The notes beneath the pieces were generated by a model. The model ran no database searches. It was not told the DNA's origin and saw only the letters and a program-made list of their open reading frames with translations. From Cloeon dipterum (Eukaryota > Arthropoda > Insecta > Ephemeroptera > Baetidae), in assembly GCF_949628265.1 (NCBI RefSeq), contig NC_088787.1, positions 25,038,501 through 25,102,500 of the forward strand: a stretch of 64,000 bases of DNA. Reading direction: 5' to 3'. The translations under genes were made by a program, and so were the position numbers. Positions 13,201 through 28,200 of the stretch are shown here, one piece after another (position 1 is the first letter of the stretch; every line of letters starts with the position of its first letter).

Positions 13201-16200
13201 CCATTAATTACTTTCGCATGGACAGGAACAATTTTGAAAATCCGGGCGTTGATTTTAATTCGTAAAAGCCAGTGAAGGATAATCATGGCTAAATCACTGA
13301 AATCCCGCAGCTCGCAACGAGAGCATTTGCCACGGTTAAAACGGAGGTTGAAATCTACTTTTTTCGCAACGAGCTCTCCGCTGCCGCCAAAACAAAAGGA
13401 ACTGGCTGTTTTGGCGGCGATCAGCTTCAAGTGCAACTCTCGGAACAGTCATCGCGATTGATGGCGGTTTTTGCGCAAGCAGCGACTTCTCGGAATGTCA
13501 AGAAACGGCGGTGCGAGTGCGCGCCGGTGCTGCTGGAGCACACGGAATCGATATTGCGAAGGTCGTCGGAAAAGTGTGCGAAATTACGACGCACTATGTA
13601 AGGGCGGGCGGACGGATGAACGAGGAGCAAGCAAAACAATAGCGGGCAAACGAGCCTGCGAAAAGCCTCTCGTCTTCCGTTCCGCTCCTTTCTTAGCGTA
13701 CGCGTCGAGTGGCGAGAAAAGTACGTAAGGGCTGCGGCTCACCGGTTGAGTTCTCTTCGCTCTGCACGGCTTCGATGCGGCCCTCGACCTTGCTGCGCAG
13801 CGAGTTCAGGTCGAACGGCATCAGCAGGCCGTGGTCCACGCTGCGGCTTTTGCTCCTGCAACAATTGAGAGTAACGAGCTGAGTGAGAGAGAAAAAGAGC
13901 GAGACAGCCGCCCGCAATCAGAGCCGCTTGCTTCCTCGTCGCCGAATCAGCAAGACAAAGTCGGCCCAAATGTCACAAGAGTCGCGTTGCCAATTTTCCA
14001 TTTACAAAGCAACTCGCATGCATGCCGAAAACGCGATTATAATTTTTGAATGAATATGATGTAAATTAAATATGATAGAAATATAATTGTTATTAGATGC
14101 AGATTGTCGTTTGCCTTTTGCAATCAAGAACGGTTATTTACAGTTTTAATCGATCACTTGATTTATTGTACGTTTTCGATTCTGATCAAAACAGTGATTT
14201 TTTTCTACACATTATACGCTTATAAATTCTAAATTGGGATTCAAACAGAAAAGGATTTTAACCTTGGAACTTTAAGAACTATGTCAAGCATTTTAATTCA
14301 ATTCTTTACATAATCCACTTTCCAACTGTAAAGGTATTGATTGCCAGTGCGTCATACTACTTGGTCTCTATTATGTCGTTTCAATTGGAATAATTTAAAA
14401 TCACTGGTCATGTTTATTGACAACACTGATTGGAAACTACCGAATCAGAATGCTCAGTTCGCTGAACAAACAGGGACAATTTAATAGTAAATAAACACGA
14501 ATCTAAATGCGTATCGAAATTGTACGAAAATCAGGCAAAAGGCAAACATTTATGATTAATGTACAGTGTACAGTTGGCCGACACCAGAGAAACATTGTTT
14601 TTGGGCGGCAAACATAATCTCTGTCAGGCAGTTTGGGTGGGCAAGAGTTTTGTAGCAAGCAGGTCGGATTATTTGCACAGTGTGTTAGCATGTACTCCCG
14701 TTTATGTGTTTCTGTTTGTATGGATGTGCGGGTTGTGTTGCTTACGGAGTCGAGGGGTGGATGCTGGTTGCTGGGCGCGTAGAGAAAAGGGGCAAAACAG
14801 CAAACTAGCAGGGCTGGCGACTTCTTCCAGCTTTCTCTTGGTTCACAACACGCAGAAGTTTCAAAAGGGTGGTGTGAGTGTGTTGGGTATGGTAATGAGC
14901 AGAGAGAGAAAATTAGTGCGCGTATGGAAAATTGACAAACACGAGCAAATCGGAAGAAAGTCAAAAGATTTCTGCATAAAGCTGGAGTTTACAGTGGACA
15001 GAGAGCACACCTGCTAATGAAATCGATATTTACGCCGTGGCTTCTGTACCACTCGGTGCAAGCCACAAATGTCTTGAGCAAAATTATGCAGAAGCCCTGG
15101 GTAGCAAGAAGGTGTAAAATGCGTCAAAACGGGTTAGTGAAGCATAAAAAGTAGAGATAGAAGAGAATGAGCGAAAAAATAATATCACGGGACAAAACTT
15201 ACCTGGCACAGTGCAAATTTTCGTTATCAATTGAGGGGGGCACATCTTGTGACGCTCGTCTCGGCCTAAAGGGCGAACAAAAAGGTGAAACAAATAACAT
15301 AAATGAAAATAATGCACACAAAAGGAGAAAGAAGAAGAGGAACAAGACTTTTAATTTCGAGTCGCTGCATTTCCTCCTTCGGGGAAACCGGCTAATTGTA
15401 AGAAAGACTATAGGGCTCTTGGGCACGTTGTCGAGAAGAAAAAGTTGCTGAGCGACCGAAAAGTTTGCGGGAGAAAGAAGGTAGGAAGAGGGTGATCGGC
15501 GACGCGTCGGGGCCAACCAAGAGCCGGTCGACGTGCGTGTTAACCTCGATTATTTTCGCTTCGTTTTGCCGTTCGAGATCGGAGAGGCAAGGCAAGTGGA
15601 GCAAGAGGAGTCCATTTCTGCACTCAATATTGCATATATGTGCATGGTAAGGCACCGGCCGCTTTTACTTACACTTTCATGATCGCACAGAAACTGGTAC
15701 AAGGAGAAGCAGCGGATCGAATTTCAAGCACACAAAGGATTAGCTCGGGAAAATTTCGCACCATGGATGATCGATCGATCATAATCCGAGTTGACGCCAA
15801 AGCGAATTACAACTTTTATCTCATCTGTGAGAACTTATTGGAGGTTGTGAATTATCCCAACAGATATGTAAATTCCGTATTATCTTTTCATATCTCGTCC
15901 GCATTTTTATTGAACCGATGAAAGTAAACAATTCAAAATGCGATACATTTTATCGACAGCTGGCAGAAAATATTTTGATAGGTGTGATCAAAAGGGTGAA
16001 ATTAATCTAATTAATCCCAGTATTAACTGCTTTATCTAAACAGCCAGATTAGAATAATTATAACGTATTATGATCATTCGCAATAATTATTCGACCTAAA
16101 ATATCAAACAGTTTCAATGATCTCTTGCATTCTCAAGTTGTTTATTTTTGTCCTTTTTCCTTTTCCGATGATTAAATTAAAACCGAAAATTTTATACGAT

Positions 16201-19200
16201 TGAGAATCCGAGTGCATTTCATACGTTAGAGAGAGGAAATCTTTTCCTCGTTTTACTGTAAATTTGACATCTACGTTTTGAGGTCGTTTGATATGATCTA
16301 GATTTGTTTCTGATGCGGGAGAGAATGAGGGGGAGCCCCCTGTTGACGATGATAAAATCACATTTTTTCCTAAAAGCTTCAATTTATCTAATTTTCCCAT
16401 TAGAAAGGAAAAGGATATTATTTATGTCCTCGCTTGTACGAACATAAGATAAAATATAAAGCTATTGTGTTCTATGTATAGAAAGATATAAATCATTCAA
16501 ATAATTTACAAAATTCAAGTACATTTCAGCTCGTGAACACGGTTTCGACCAGCAATAATCCTGTCTCTATTTCTGGGCATAGCTAACTAGCACGCGAGCA
16601 GCGTCAATATTTAGTAATGACCATGACAGCCGAAAACTCGCCAAAACAAGCGTATATTCAAGAAAAATATTTGAAATAAATCTGTAAATCTGAGTGCATG
16701 TATTGCCAGATTCATTTTAACTTCGCAAAAGGTTCTGCCATAAAATTTAAACTATAAAAGCGAGAGTGCTCGACATTTAGAGTAGTGAAAGAGAAATAAT
16801 TGAAACGGCCCTATTAGATCCTTATATGACGCAATCGCACGACGGCCACTTTTTATGGACACAATATATTTCGGCCGAGGCAAGGTCCCAACGACAAGTG
16901 CAAATAAATCTCGCGGAATTATTATGTACCAACGACCCACGCGTAGGTGAACGTCAGTTTCTAGAAAGAGTACATTACACGGAATGATTAAGACATGACT
17001 TCGGTTTTATCTCTGCAAGCTGCCGTCGATTGCAAGGGCTCTGGACCTTGCTCCTGCGGATTTTCTCCTTGGATCAAATTTATTGAGGTCCGTTTTGGAA
17101 TCTGAGCCTTCGTTAATTCGCCGACCTTGAATTAAAGACCATTCAGGCAAACTGCACAATGGGCAATTTATTTGGGAAACGGTATGCGCGCGTTCACTTC
17201 TTTTGTTAATTAGGCTACATTATTTATACGTTTTTCCTCAACTTGATGAATCATTTCAAAGTCAAATAAAGTGCTTGATCACTGGACAGTGCTGAACCAG
17301 ATCTGAATGCATACATTTTTTTACTACTCGAGCACCGCACGAGTGAAATCAGCTTGGAGAGATAATTGAAAAACAGAGCTCACATGCACGATTGTTTAGA
17401 ATGATGTGGATTGTTTCTTCAACAAGCTTTTACAAACACCAATATTTATCAAGAGAACGGCACTTGTTCCCTTAACCAGCACGTCGACGGGAATGCACGT
17501 TATATCGTACTAAAAACTTTGCACATGCGAATGCTGTTTGAAGTGTCTCAATGTTTGTGTAAGACAGCAAAATTCTCTCTCTGTCACGTTTTTTCATTTA
17601 GGTAATATTTGCGTAGAATCGAGTGGCAGCAATTTTTCAAGCGTTTTTTGACCATCTTTAGAAGTAATTGCCTCCCGAGGCGATATGATTATTATTTATG
17701 AAAAAAACACCTGGCTGGGGAGCTTGGATGGGCCAATTTTCAAACGCTTGGCGAAAGCAATTAACTTTGTCCGGTTGCGTAAAGTTTTCTCCGAGAGTGA
17801 CGGCCTTTTTGCAATAATTGATTGGAAAATTTGCATTGTGTCTAGGGCAAATGAATCAGTGGGTGGGTGGACATGATGAATTCGCACGTATTTTCAAAAT
17901 TAACACGTATCGCATAAGTGGAAGGAAAACAATCGCGGCCCACGTGAGAGCAGAAAATAGAATGACACTGATTAGCACTAACGCGCGCAATTGTGCTGCT
18001 GTATAAATAATAAGATTGCGATCTGCTGACAATTACTCTTGCCTGCGAATTTCAGCTTTGTGTGCAAATGCCGCGGAAGAGCAGCGGCTGATTCATCACG
18101 CGGCCACCAGCCTTGGATTTGCAATTAATGGGAGTTATGAGAGAAGATTAGCACGCACAGCTAATTTTTAATGCCTCTCGCGGCATAAGTAATCATGTTC
18201 CCTTGATGCACGACACATTTGCATATTATGATAGGCAGATCCAATTTGTTGACATTTACATAACGGCGAGGCGTAGCGCCAAGAAAAAAAAAGAATAACG
18301 AATTATATACTCACACATGACACATTTCGCCAATGCTATGGAGCTGAATTATAAAAAAAGACAGAATTCCGTCAGGAGTAAAATCGCGGAGAAGAGACGC
18401 AATTTACGAGGCAGTCAATAATAATTGCACTAAATACTAAACGAGGAACGGGAACTGGACGCGGTGGTGTGGCCGGCTCCCAGAGTCGTTTGGAATTAAT
18501 CACAGGTCGCCTTCAAATTGCGCCGCCGGCGAAGGCAACAACAACTGCGAAATTCCGCGTTCGCGGTCGCGTAAAGGAGGAACCACGCAAACTGAATTCC
18601 GCACACACAGCACTGGATTATTAGAGTTTGCGTCAGCAACCCTAGGACGAAAATCAGGAAAGTTCCAAAGGGAATGATGAAATGCTTCAAGGTTACTAAT
18701 ACATCGTGTTTGAAATAATTTCTGTTGAGATTGTTAGAGCCCATTCCAAGCTTTGCCCTCCTGGACAGTCTTATCGCATTGTTTGCCAGCTATTCTGCCC
18801 TTTCTCCCAATTTCCTCTTTCTTTACAATCAAATGATTGACATTAAGTAAAAACAAACTACCACAAAATGAGTTCTCGTTTTACTTTCGCTAATTTAAGA
18901 AATTGTTTTAGTCCACGCGAAAATTAACGTGTGAATTGGAATTTTGCTATCTGCGCACATGTTTTGGTAATTTCAACGCCTGCATTCTTTTGATACTGGT
19001 CCTTTCAGAGCATCAAAGACTGGCGGATATCTGTCAACTAGATTCAAAAGAATTTGCGCAAACTCTTTTGAGTTGTACCCCTGGCATTTCCTTTGAGTTA
19101 AATTAAACAACTTTGTTACTATCAGCGCAGTGCCTGAAATTCCACGAACACTACAAACAAACAGTTTCACACGTGCGACAAGTCGTGGCGGCACCGGATG

Positions 19201-22200
19201 AGCGAGCGGCGTTACCTGTCAGTGGCGAAGATGTTCCACCAAGAGGACTTGCGCTTCTGCTTGGGCACCTGCAACAGCTGGTGCTGCTGGTTGCTGTTGG
19301 AGAGGTCAGCGATGGCGGCGACCGCGGCGACGGCGTGCGGGTCGGTGCCGCCGACGGCGACCACGACACCCTTGCGGCGGCGCCGCTCCAGCTTGTGGTG
19401 CCACGATTTGCGCCTCTTGGCGGTCGTCTGCGGCGCCTCGTCGGCGGCCAGCACGATCGGGGCCGGCACTGCGGCCCACGCGCTCTGCCGACGCGCCATC
19501 ATCGGCCCGGTCGACGCCGGCGTTACCAAGAAGTTAGGAAGGCTCCTCATCTTCTCTCACTTCATCACACGGCGTGACTCGCTCGCTCGACTGGCTTGAC
19601 TGATTGTTCCTCCTCTGGCCGAACCATCACCTTGTACTTCCTCCTTCTCTTCCAGACTCGCTCTCTCACACGTGGTCCTCGCGAGGACCCCCACCAGACC
19701 CCCACTCCCCCGTGCAGACGGACGCTCGGCTGGACGGCCGGCGGAGAGCCGTCTAGTGGCCCAAAAGAAACAAGGCGTTCTTATTTCCAGCTATGTTGTT
19801 CTTTTGTAAAAGCAGCGATAGCTCATATACGGTTTGATTACTGACAATGAGGTGAAAAATTGTAATAAACAGTGTTTAGAGAAGAGGAACTATAAGCTGA
19901 CATCAGAAGTATTCAATAATTATATGTTAGCCTGCTTGAATTTCAATTTAAGTGAAATCAAATAAAAAATTTATGCGGATGAAAACACTCGACTTCACAT
20001 AAATCGCTCAAAAATGTTAGTACACTGTTTATTTTGAAACGTAAATTCTTTTATGATTTTACCTAAATGTGCAGGTTTATGATTTTTATTAATTATTTGC
20101 AATTGTTTTATTTCACCCAAAATTATCAAATAAATAATTGCACCCACTTTGTAAGAAACATTAATTTCAATATTTCATGCGTTGAGTCAAACGAGGAAAA
20201 AACAAAGAGGTCACGTCGAACACCTGTTCCTGTACAATGAAAAAAACGTCCTTGAGCGAGATGAAAACCCATCAATTACAGATAGGTGCGAGTTGTCTTT
20301 TTCAGGCGTGTGACGGCGCCCGCCCTTTCATTGTTTCTTGCCCGTGGTGGGACAGCTCGATTTTGACGTTTTCGTTTTGCTTTTAACGCGCAGCCAGCGG
20401 GCGCGTTTATTTACATTAAATCGTGAGTGATTTGTGCACCGTGCTTTCAATTAGCTGTCTTTTTAAGGTCGGGATTTGCGCAGTTTTTCGTTGTATACGG
20501 TTCAGCCAATTAGATTAATGGGCTAATGTGAGCTTCACCTTTATTGCTAGTTGCAAAAAACTATCAATGACATGAAATGCCACTTCGCCCGCAATTAAGG
20601 GTTTGCTCCCTGCCGTTACTGTCGAAATTCTGCAGTCGGATCACGAGTCTGTTGTGCAAATAGCGTCATGCAACCTTCAGCTGTGGAAATATGCTGAACA
20701 GTCAATCTGTCTACTTTAATACGTGCGATAATCAAAGTCGGTTTGAAAATATGTTTTGAGTTAGTTCGCTCGATGTTTTCACAATTTTCGCCTTAAGAGC
20801 ACATTCTTGGGTTGTTTTGCAAGTGTCACACTCTGGCAACGCATAGAAAGCAAAGTTTATAGCTCTAGAGCAGTAAATTATGCTGCAGTGAGCGTTCGGA
20901 AAGACTGGCAGATTTATGGCCGGCGCACAAAATAAAGTCTGGGATTAAAACAAACTTTCTATGCTAATCAAATTACCAGACTGATCGTTCCAAAACACAC
21001 TGCTAAAGACTATTAAGCTTAAAAAGGCACTGATTGGCAGGATCAAATGTGCCGCTGATTGATTGGCACAGTTTCAAGCAAGAGATACGGTCCACGGCGG
21101 CCGTCACAACGTTTGATAAACACAAATAAAATTTCATCGCACGCGTCTTGATGACTTTGCCCAATACAAGACCGAAGCCCACGGTCACGGTAGCAGAACT
21201 GCAGGTGGTGAAACTTAGAAATATGCTAATTGTGGACAGCTGCTGATAATAATCTCTGTGGGAATTCCACGAAAATTTGCATAAAATCAATTCTAATTTG
21301 AGCCCTTTTTATTTTTCAAAGTACTTTGAAAGCATGATAACCTTGTTACCAAATAAAGTGTTAACATAATTGTGAAATATATGTTGTGTTTGAGTTCTAC
21401 ATCCCTAGCGAGTGAGTGAAAGTTTCCAGTCATTTACCACGCGTAAGCATATCGTTTTTGTGAGAGAATTACCAAAAAGCAGAGTTATATGGGCATGCTT
21501 CAAACTTTTAATAAAGAAAAGTAAAGTGAGGAATGTAAGAACAACCATATCGATTCATGCCACACCCTTCTTTTTCTTGTCCAAGAAGTAAATTACACAT
21601 ACAAGAATAACGGGGTGTGAGGCATGAACCACCTGAAACAATATGAGATTTTACATTCTCTACTTTACTTTCCTTGCCTTTTATTTTAAAGCGTTAGTGA
21701 AAGGTAAATTATGAGATAAATTTTCCGTCACTGCGACGGAGAGCAATAATTGCAAGAAATTTATATTCATACTCAGTTAAAAAACCTATTGATTTTATTC
21801 TTATCTTTTTGCCTATTATCCACGAGATCTTTCAGTGCGACATTTTTTAAAATTTTATGTTTATTAATTAATTGACATTTAGAGCGATTGAAACGATGTG
21901 TTATCTAAGTCACAATCTTATTAAATGCAATTAACCACCTTGAGATGTTGTAAAGAAGCGGGCCCATCAGCAGAATCTAACGAAATTATGACGTTGTTGA
22001 CTAGCATCAGTAATTGTGAAACCCGATCGGGGTCGGCGAAAAAAGATTTCATCGACGCCGTAAACTTCGAAGATTATTGCTTCATTAGCGATCATCAGAG
22101 CGACAAAGGCGACTCGAATTTCCGCGACAATAACGTCCTTCTGGGGCGATTAAAATATAATGCAAACGATCGGGGAGCACAAAAATGCGTGCGTACACAA

Positions 22201-25200
22201 GAGCGGCGGCGTTCTAGATCTCGAGAGCGACCTTTGCCAAGGTAAGACGGCGAGCAAGCAACGGCGTGGGCATGATTTCTGCGCACGGCATGCACGGCCC
22301 ACAGGCGCCGCAGGTGTTCCATTGCGCGACAGGCAAGGGTGATTTAAGAAGGAGGAGAAAATTAATTAGAGCAGCCGAAAACGCTAATTTTTTAACGACA
22401 GGAAACTCGGCCCTACACACAAGACACACGGCTCGATTACTTTGCAATCTTTTTCCAGAGTTAATCGGCACGTTGCTCGCGCGAGAAAGTATTTTGAGAG
22501 TATAATCACAGCTATTTGGCGAGTAGTGGCTTTTGCAAAAAATAATGGGCAATTCAGTACCCAGATTTAATGGCTTGATAAGCCCTAGGATTGCTGCCCT
22601 TTAAACTTGCACAACCCGCAATTAAAATGTAATTGCTATTGATCCATAGATTCTCCCGTTAAAATAATTGAATCCTGACTGACAGAAACCTTTGCTTGAA
22701 TATTACCACAACTCTCTTCATCAAGACGTTGTTATTATCATCGATATAATTCAATTTTATTGCAGTTTACAAATAATTGACCAGTTTTGTGGTTTTCCAC
22801 CTGGTTTTGACACCATTAATGGTTAAAAAGCGCGCAAGAAGGCGAGAGTTAATATATTACACATGTTATCCAACTTTTTGTTTCATTTCCATTGTAAAAA
22901 TGTTGCCATTCGAAACAAAGCGCAAGGCCGGAGGGGGAAAAACTCCTGCTCTACTCATTATCCTTACTCTCAAGCTCGCCAAGGAGTCTGGATTTCCAGT
23001 TGCCTCTTTCCTTCAGAAGAAAATCGCAAAGTCTCGCAGGTAGAAAGGCACGAGAAAGGAGATTGCGTGACCTTTTCGCATTTTCTGCTTTGGATATTGA
23101 AATGCACACGAACTGGAATACTATCCTGAGCGCAAACCTGACTTGATTATTATCTGGCGTGTAAATGAAACTGTCAAGCCGCGACTTTGCGGCCCTCGAG
23201 CCATATTGTACCACACATTGTTGTCGAAATCCTTCTGTAAAGACACATGCTTCGTGTACTTGAGTGCTTGGAAATATTTAAATGCGGTTATTCTGCTCGC
23301 TATTGTTCCGACGCGTGTTTCTGTCGGGTGTCAAAAGACTGTGGACATAGCGGTGGAAACAATTTCATTCACTTAAACGAGCGCACAATTAAACCGTCAA
23401 GATTGACTCGTTGCCTGGAGAAATGCGCTCACTAATTAGTCGATCTGGAGCACAAACGCTCAAAGGGGCACGCCGTTTCCGCTGCTATAGCATAATATAG
23501 CAATGTCGCTGCCAAGGCTTCCCAAAAAGCTGGCTGCGAATTCCAAATCCAACCTGGCATTTTGCTCACCTTGGTTAAGGGCAAATTAAATCGAATTTGG
23601 TTGTTGTAGGACAGATTAAATAGCGAGAGGATATTTTATAATAAAATTCCAATGTTTTCAGACCGTTTAGTGAATTTTCTTTGCTAAGGACGTATTTAAT
23701 AATTTTTAATTACTCGAAGAGAGTCAAAACAAGTATACAAATGATAACGAACTGTGTTATTTTACCGCTGGGCGTCATTTTGATCATCAGTGAAATGTTA
23801 TTAGATAGGCTAGGAAAATATAAATACAATTGTTAGTTTCAGTTGTACGCTTGCTCTGTCAGTACTGCACACTAATTTGTTTTTGTATTTAGTCACTTCA
23901 AATGGTACTTTTAAGTATATCAATTTGTATTTAGCTATCCAAGTTAAAAACTAAAGAACTAGGAAATCATTCAGAACTGAACCGAGGTAAAAGCCACACA
24001 TGTTATGCAAGTCGAATATTAATATTTTTATGGTTGATTCAACTGTACCTGACGTTAGCCAATTCAATATCGTCAGCTGATTTATAGTTCGATCCTACGG
24101 TTGACAGAAACCAGTTTAACATTTTTTCACTTTTTTAAAAATAAAAATAAAACACTAAATTATGTTCTAGTTTAGGTCTCGCAGAGCATGTTATCACTGA
24201 AGAATTTCTCATAGTGTAAATCACTGAACGTTTACAGACGCACTTTATGGTGCATGCGCGTGCCTCACAACTTATTTTCATATTAGTTATAATGAAATAA
24301 CAGGTACATATTTTGCTATTAAAGCCATGAGTAATTCTTTGAAAAGGTTAACTGAGTCATAGATGAATTCTCTGACGAATACTCTTCCCGACAAATGAAG
24401 TAATAACTGTTAGTTTTAATGAAACGCACTCTTTAATTATGAGAAATTTCTATTCAATAACTCACTTAACGCTACCCTTTCCCGGTTAAAAATCCACACA
24501 GAGCAAAGCCACTGTGTTTACTCTCTTAGTTTATATGTTTCTAACATAAAATACCGTGTTATTTAGATATGCTACAGAGTTTGAATGAGATTTTATGCAG
24601 TGCATACAAGGAGACAACGTGTCGAGCTGCACGTCGGTCAGTAATTGTTCACGAGCACCGTAGTATTCCTCATTATTTGCTCTGTTGCAACACAAAATCT
24701 GCTCTCCCACCTTAAAAAAAATCATTGCCAAGTGGAGGCCGTTGAACAAATTTGCTCTCAATCGTTACAGAGATAAAGGATTTCCTTCATTTATCAAGAT
24801 GGGAAGTATTTAATAAAATGCGGTCATTAACCATTAATATCCCATTCATTTCCGATTTTAAGATTTATCACGATGAGTCACGGTTAGCTGACAGCAGTGT
24901 GCCATAATTTAACGAAATTTCTTTCTCCTGCCGTATTTGAAGGGCAGTTGCTTGTCAAGGAGGCAAAAACAGTCAACCAGTTTCCACCGGAGAATAAATC
25001 TGAATGAATGTGCATATGGAAGGATTTCCCCAACAAACCCGAATTATGCTTATCTTTACAGCTTAGAACTCAACAGACACTTGAGCGGCATCTACCGCCC
25101 GACCTCCGAGCTGAGCCGAAAAGCACGTGCGCCTCACCTTGGCATTTCATTGCAAGTCTGCGTGCAACAAATAGCACCTCAATAATAATTTTCGTCGATT

Positions 25201-28200
25201 AAATTAGTCAGATAAAGTAGTGAAATATTTTTATTCGCTCTTGCATTAAGGTACTAAAAAGTCCGCAGATTTACGACGCGTCATTGTATGGAGGTAATTT
25301 GATCACCGGATAATTAATTAGCGAATATGAGTGACTTTTATCTGATTTTAAAGGCGCAGCGTGTTGCAATTCCATCTATGGACTGCTCAGAATCGTAAAA
25401 CTCGGTGTCATATATGTGCCAAGATCGATTTGAACGCGGGCCGACCTGATTTTTGCGACACACGGGGGAGGACTCGTTCACCATGGTGCCGATTTGCATT
25501 CGGAATAAATTTTTAATGCGACGCCGCCCGCCTGGCTGGCGGTATTGCACAATTCCGACGAGTTCGTTTGGTTGTCTTGAGCGAATCCTAGGAACGACTG
25601 CTGTTTTCCTCTGTGGTTCGCAACTTTAGATATATTAATTTGCGGTTTCGCGGCACAGCCATCCAAACCACAAAATACTGCTCAACCCTAGGTCCGCGCA
25701 CGACGGTAAATCTTTATTGTTTACGACAAGCGCCTTCTCATTGGTAACAACAACATCGACGTGTTTAATTACGACAGAAAGTAACACGTCTTGCGAAATG
25801 TGGTACATTGAAGTGTAATGAAAATGGGCGTTCGATCAATCGAAAGATGGATTGACGGGTCAGGTGGGAGTTGCTGATTATCTCTTGTTCTCCACAATTT
25901 ACATTATGAAAGCAGCTTTCAACATCAGCAGTAGCACCAGAGTGAAATTAAAGCGAACAACAACGCATTATTGTAAAATTGACTACACTTCATCTCTGGT
26001 AATCATAGTGATTATAGAGGTCTGCAGAAGCTGATCGGTGAGATATGCGCAAACAGACCGTCAGACTCGCATTCGGCGTTTAGGCTGATTTATGTTATTT
26101 AAGAAAAAAACACAGGCTTGTGATTTTATGTTGAGCCAAAACATTATTCTTTACAAGAGACAAAAATTAAGGTCAGTGGAAACATAAATGAGTCTGTCAA
26201 ACCCTAACTTTTGGCTGGAAATTAATTTTGTTTAAATTGGATCGATTTAACGCGGCCTCGCAGATCTAAATTCCACTGAAATCCCAACCATGAATTTTCG
26301 TCAAATGTTTTCCCCGAATTCCGATAAAACTGTATTTATGGTTTGAGAGTCTAATTGAGCCCAGTTTTTCATAGCAAGTGTGACTTTTATCACCAATGTC
26401 TCTGAGCACACGCGCGGCTCATTCACGGCCGCCGTCGTAATAAAGCGAGCGAGAGCTGGAAAAAATCGGAGACATGCAATAAAACAATCGACACTTTGAA
26501 CGTTAATGCAAACAAAGGCGAGGTCCTGCACGCCAAAGCAATTACAATTACTGCGTTCTGCAACTCATCTCGCGTTCAATAAAGGCGATATTGGAAAACC
26601 ATTCACCTCACATTTAATGTAACTGCGAGATATGTCATAATCTCTTTGAAACTAACACGAATCGATCTGACATGTGTCATATGCGGTTGATAATTTCGCT
26701 CCTGGGTTTAAACCCATTACGGCCTGGAAACATCAAACCCGCAATAAAATTATGTTAATACAAGACTGTTGACGTCCATTAAAACAACTTACGTGGTCAA
26801 AGCTTGACTAAAACGCGGATTAGCAGGCGAATTAAAACGTCCGTTAAGTCAATTTCGGTGTCAGAGGAGTGAACGGTGACCTTTAAACGTCAGAGTCGGA
26901 AATTTGAATATGTTTTCCAGTCGCGAGCAGCACAAAATCTAATAGAAATAGACTTTTTATCTTAACAACCTTCAGTGTGTATTTTACAGCTCCAGGTATC
27001 TCTTGGCACCAATACTTGATACAAACAAAAAGTTGGCAACTCCGGGCGGTATTGGGCCAAAAAATGTAAAACTTCCTATCGCACGAAATTTGAGGTTGAC
27101 ATTCCTGGAAAGGAAAATTTATCTCGTTTCTCGCCTCGCGTGCGAGCTGACACTGAATTCTTTCCTCTCGAGCGCGCGCCGCGGCACCACGTGAAAGGAA
27201 AATCCAATTGATTGGCCGACAATAAACTTGAACTCGGCTCGCTGAGGCGGAATGGATGCGTGTCGACGACAGTTCTACTGACTCGGCTGCATCGCGTAGG
27301 TGACCGACCCTCCGGCCGTGAGAGCAACTTGTGTTAAAAGAAAGACACACAAACGCTTTGTTGATTAACGAGGGTTTGCTATCAACGACATATTATGCAG
27401 CAAACGTGTCAGCAGTTGAACGGAAAATCGACACTGACCGATATTTTCGTTGCTCGTAAACGTGCACTTACGGGGTTTTGGGAGAGTACCAACATCAACA
27501 GGCGGGATTGTTGAAAAGTGAAACCATAGCAGAATCGGCTGCTGCCAAAAGACTCTTTTTTCGTTGCTTTCCCGGCCGTTTCGCCGCGTTATGGATTTTC
27601 CATTATTATATCGACGAGGCCCCGCATTTCGCTTTTGCCTAAGCTAATTTTATGTGTGCGCTCGCTCGTTCGTCGCTGCCGGAGAATATTCCCGCGCCAG
27701 GCTTCCACTTTAATTAATTAGTTTTCAGACGCTTATCCAAGCAAATGCTCCCATCTCCTCGCTTTTCTCGTGCAGTCCTCAGGTCGACCTACTTTCCTAC
27801 GAAAATTATTTACGTGTAATATAACGCGAGTGGCAAGTTTTTTCACTCCTTATCGATGGAGTGCCTGTGTTCTGTCTTGACGCGGGAATGAGGAAACAGA
27901 GAGAAGGGAGTGCGGCTAATCCCAAAAGCGATTAAGCTGGCATCCCCTCGCACCACCGCATCTGCGGCCAGTTCGCTGTTCGCTCCTCTCGCCTTGCAAT
28001 TTTCTCTTCCCATTTTCCAGTTGCTACGGCTACGACGTAAAAATAGAACGGTTGCCAGGAGATCTAATCAAGACACGAGGTAACACAATACCTAACTCTA
28101 ATTCAAAGGTGGGAAAATCAACACCTGGTGGGCACAAAAACCGTGTCATAATTTGCTAAAACTAAAAAATGACGCCTCTTTCTCAGTGGAATACAGCAAC

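Noticed and set aside
14503..15017. Pair of roughly 150-codon frames on opposite strands
   Set aside because: Mutual antisense shadows without codon bias, splice sites or recognisable domains.
24060..24100. tRNA-like T-loop GTTCGATCC
   Set aside because: No matching acceptor stem, D arm or anticodon arm could be paired around it.
26883..27350. 155-codon minus-strand open frame
   Set aside because: No donor in mtd phase, no motif; mixed composition typical of chance frames.
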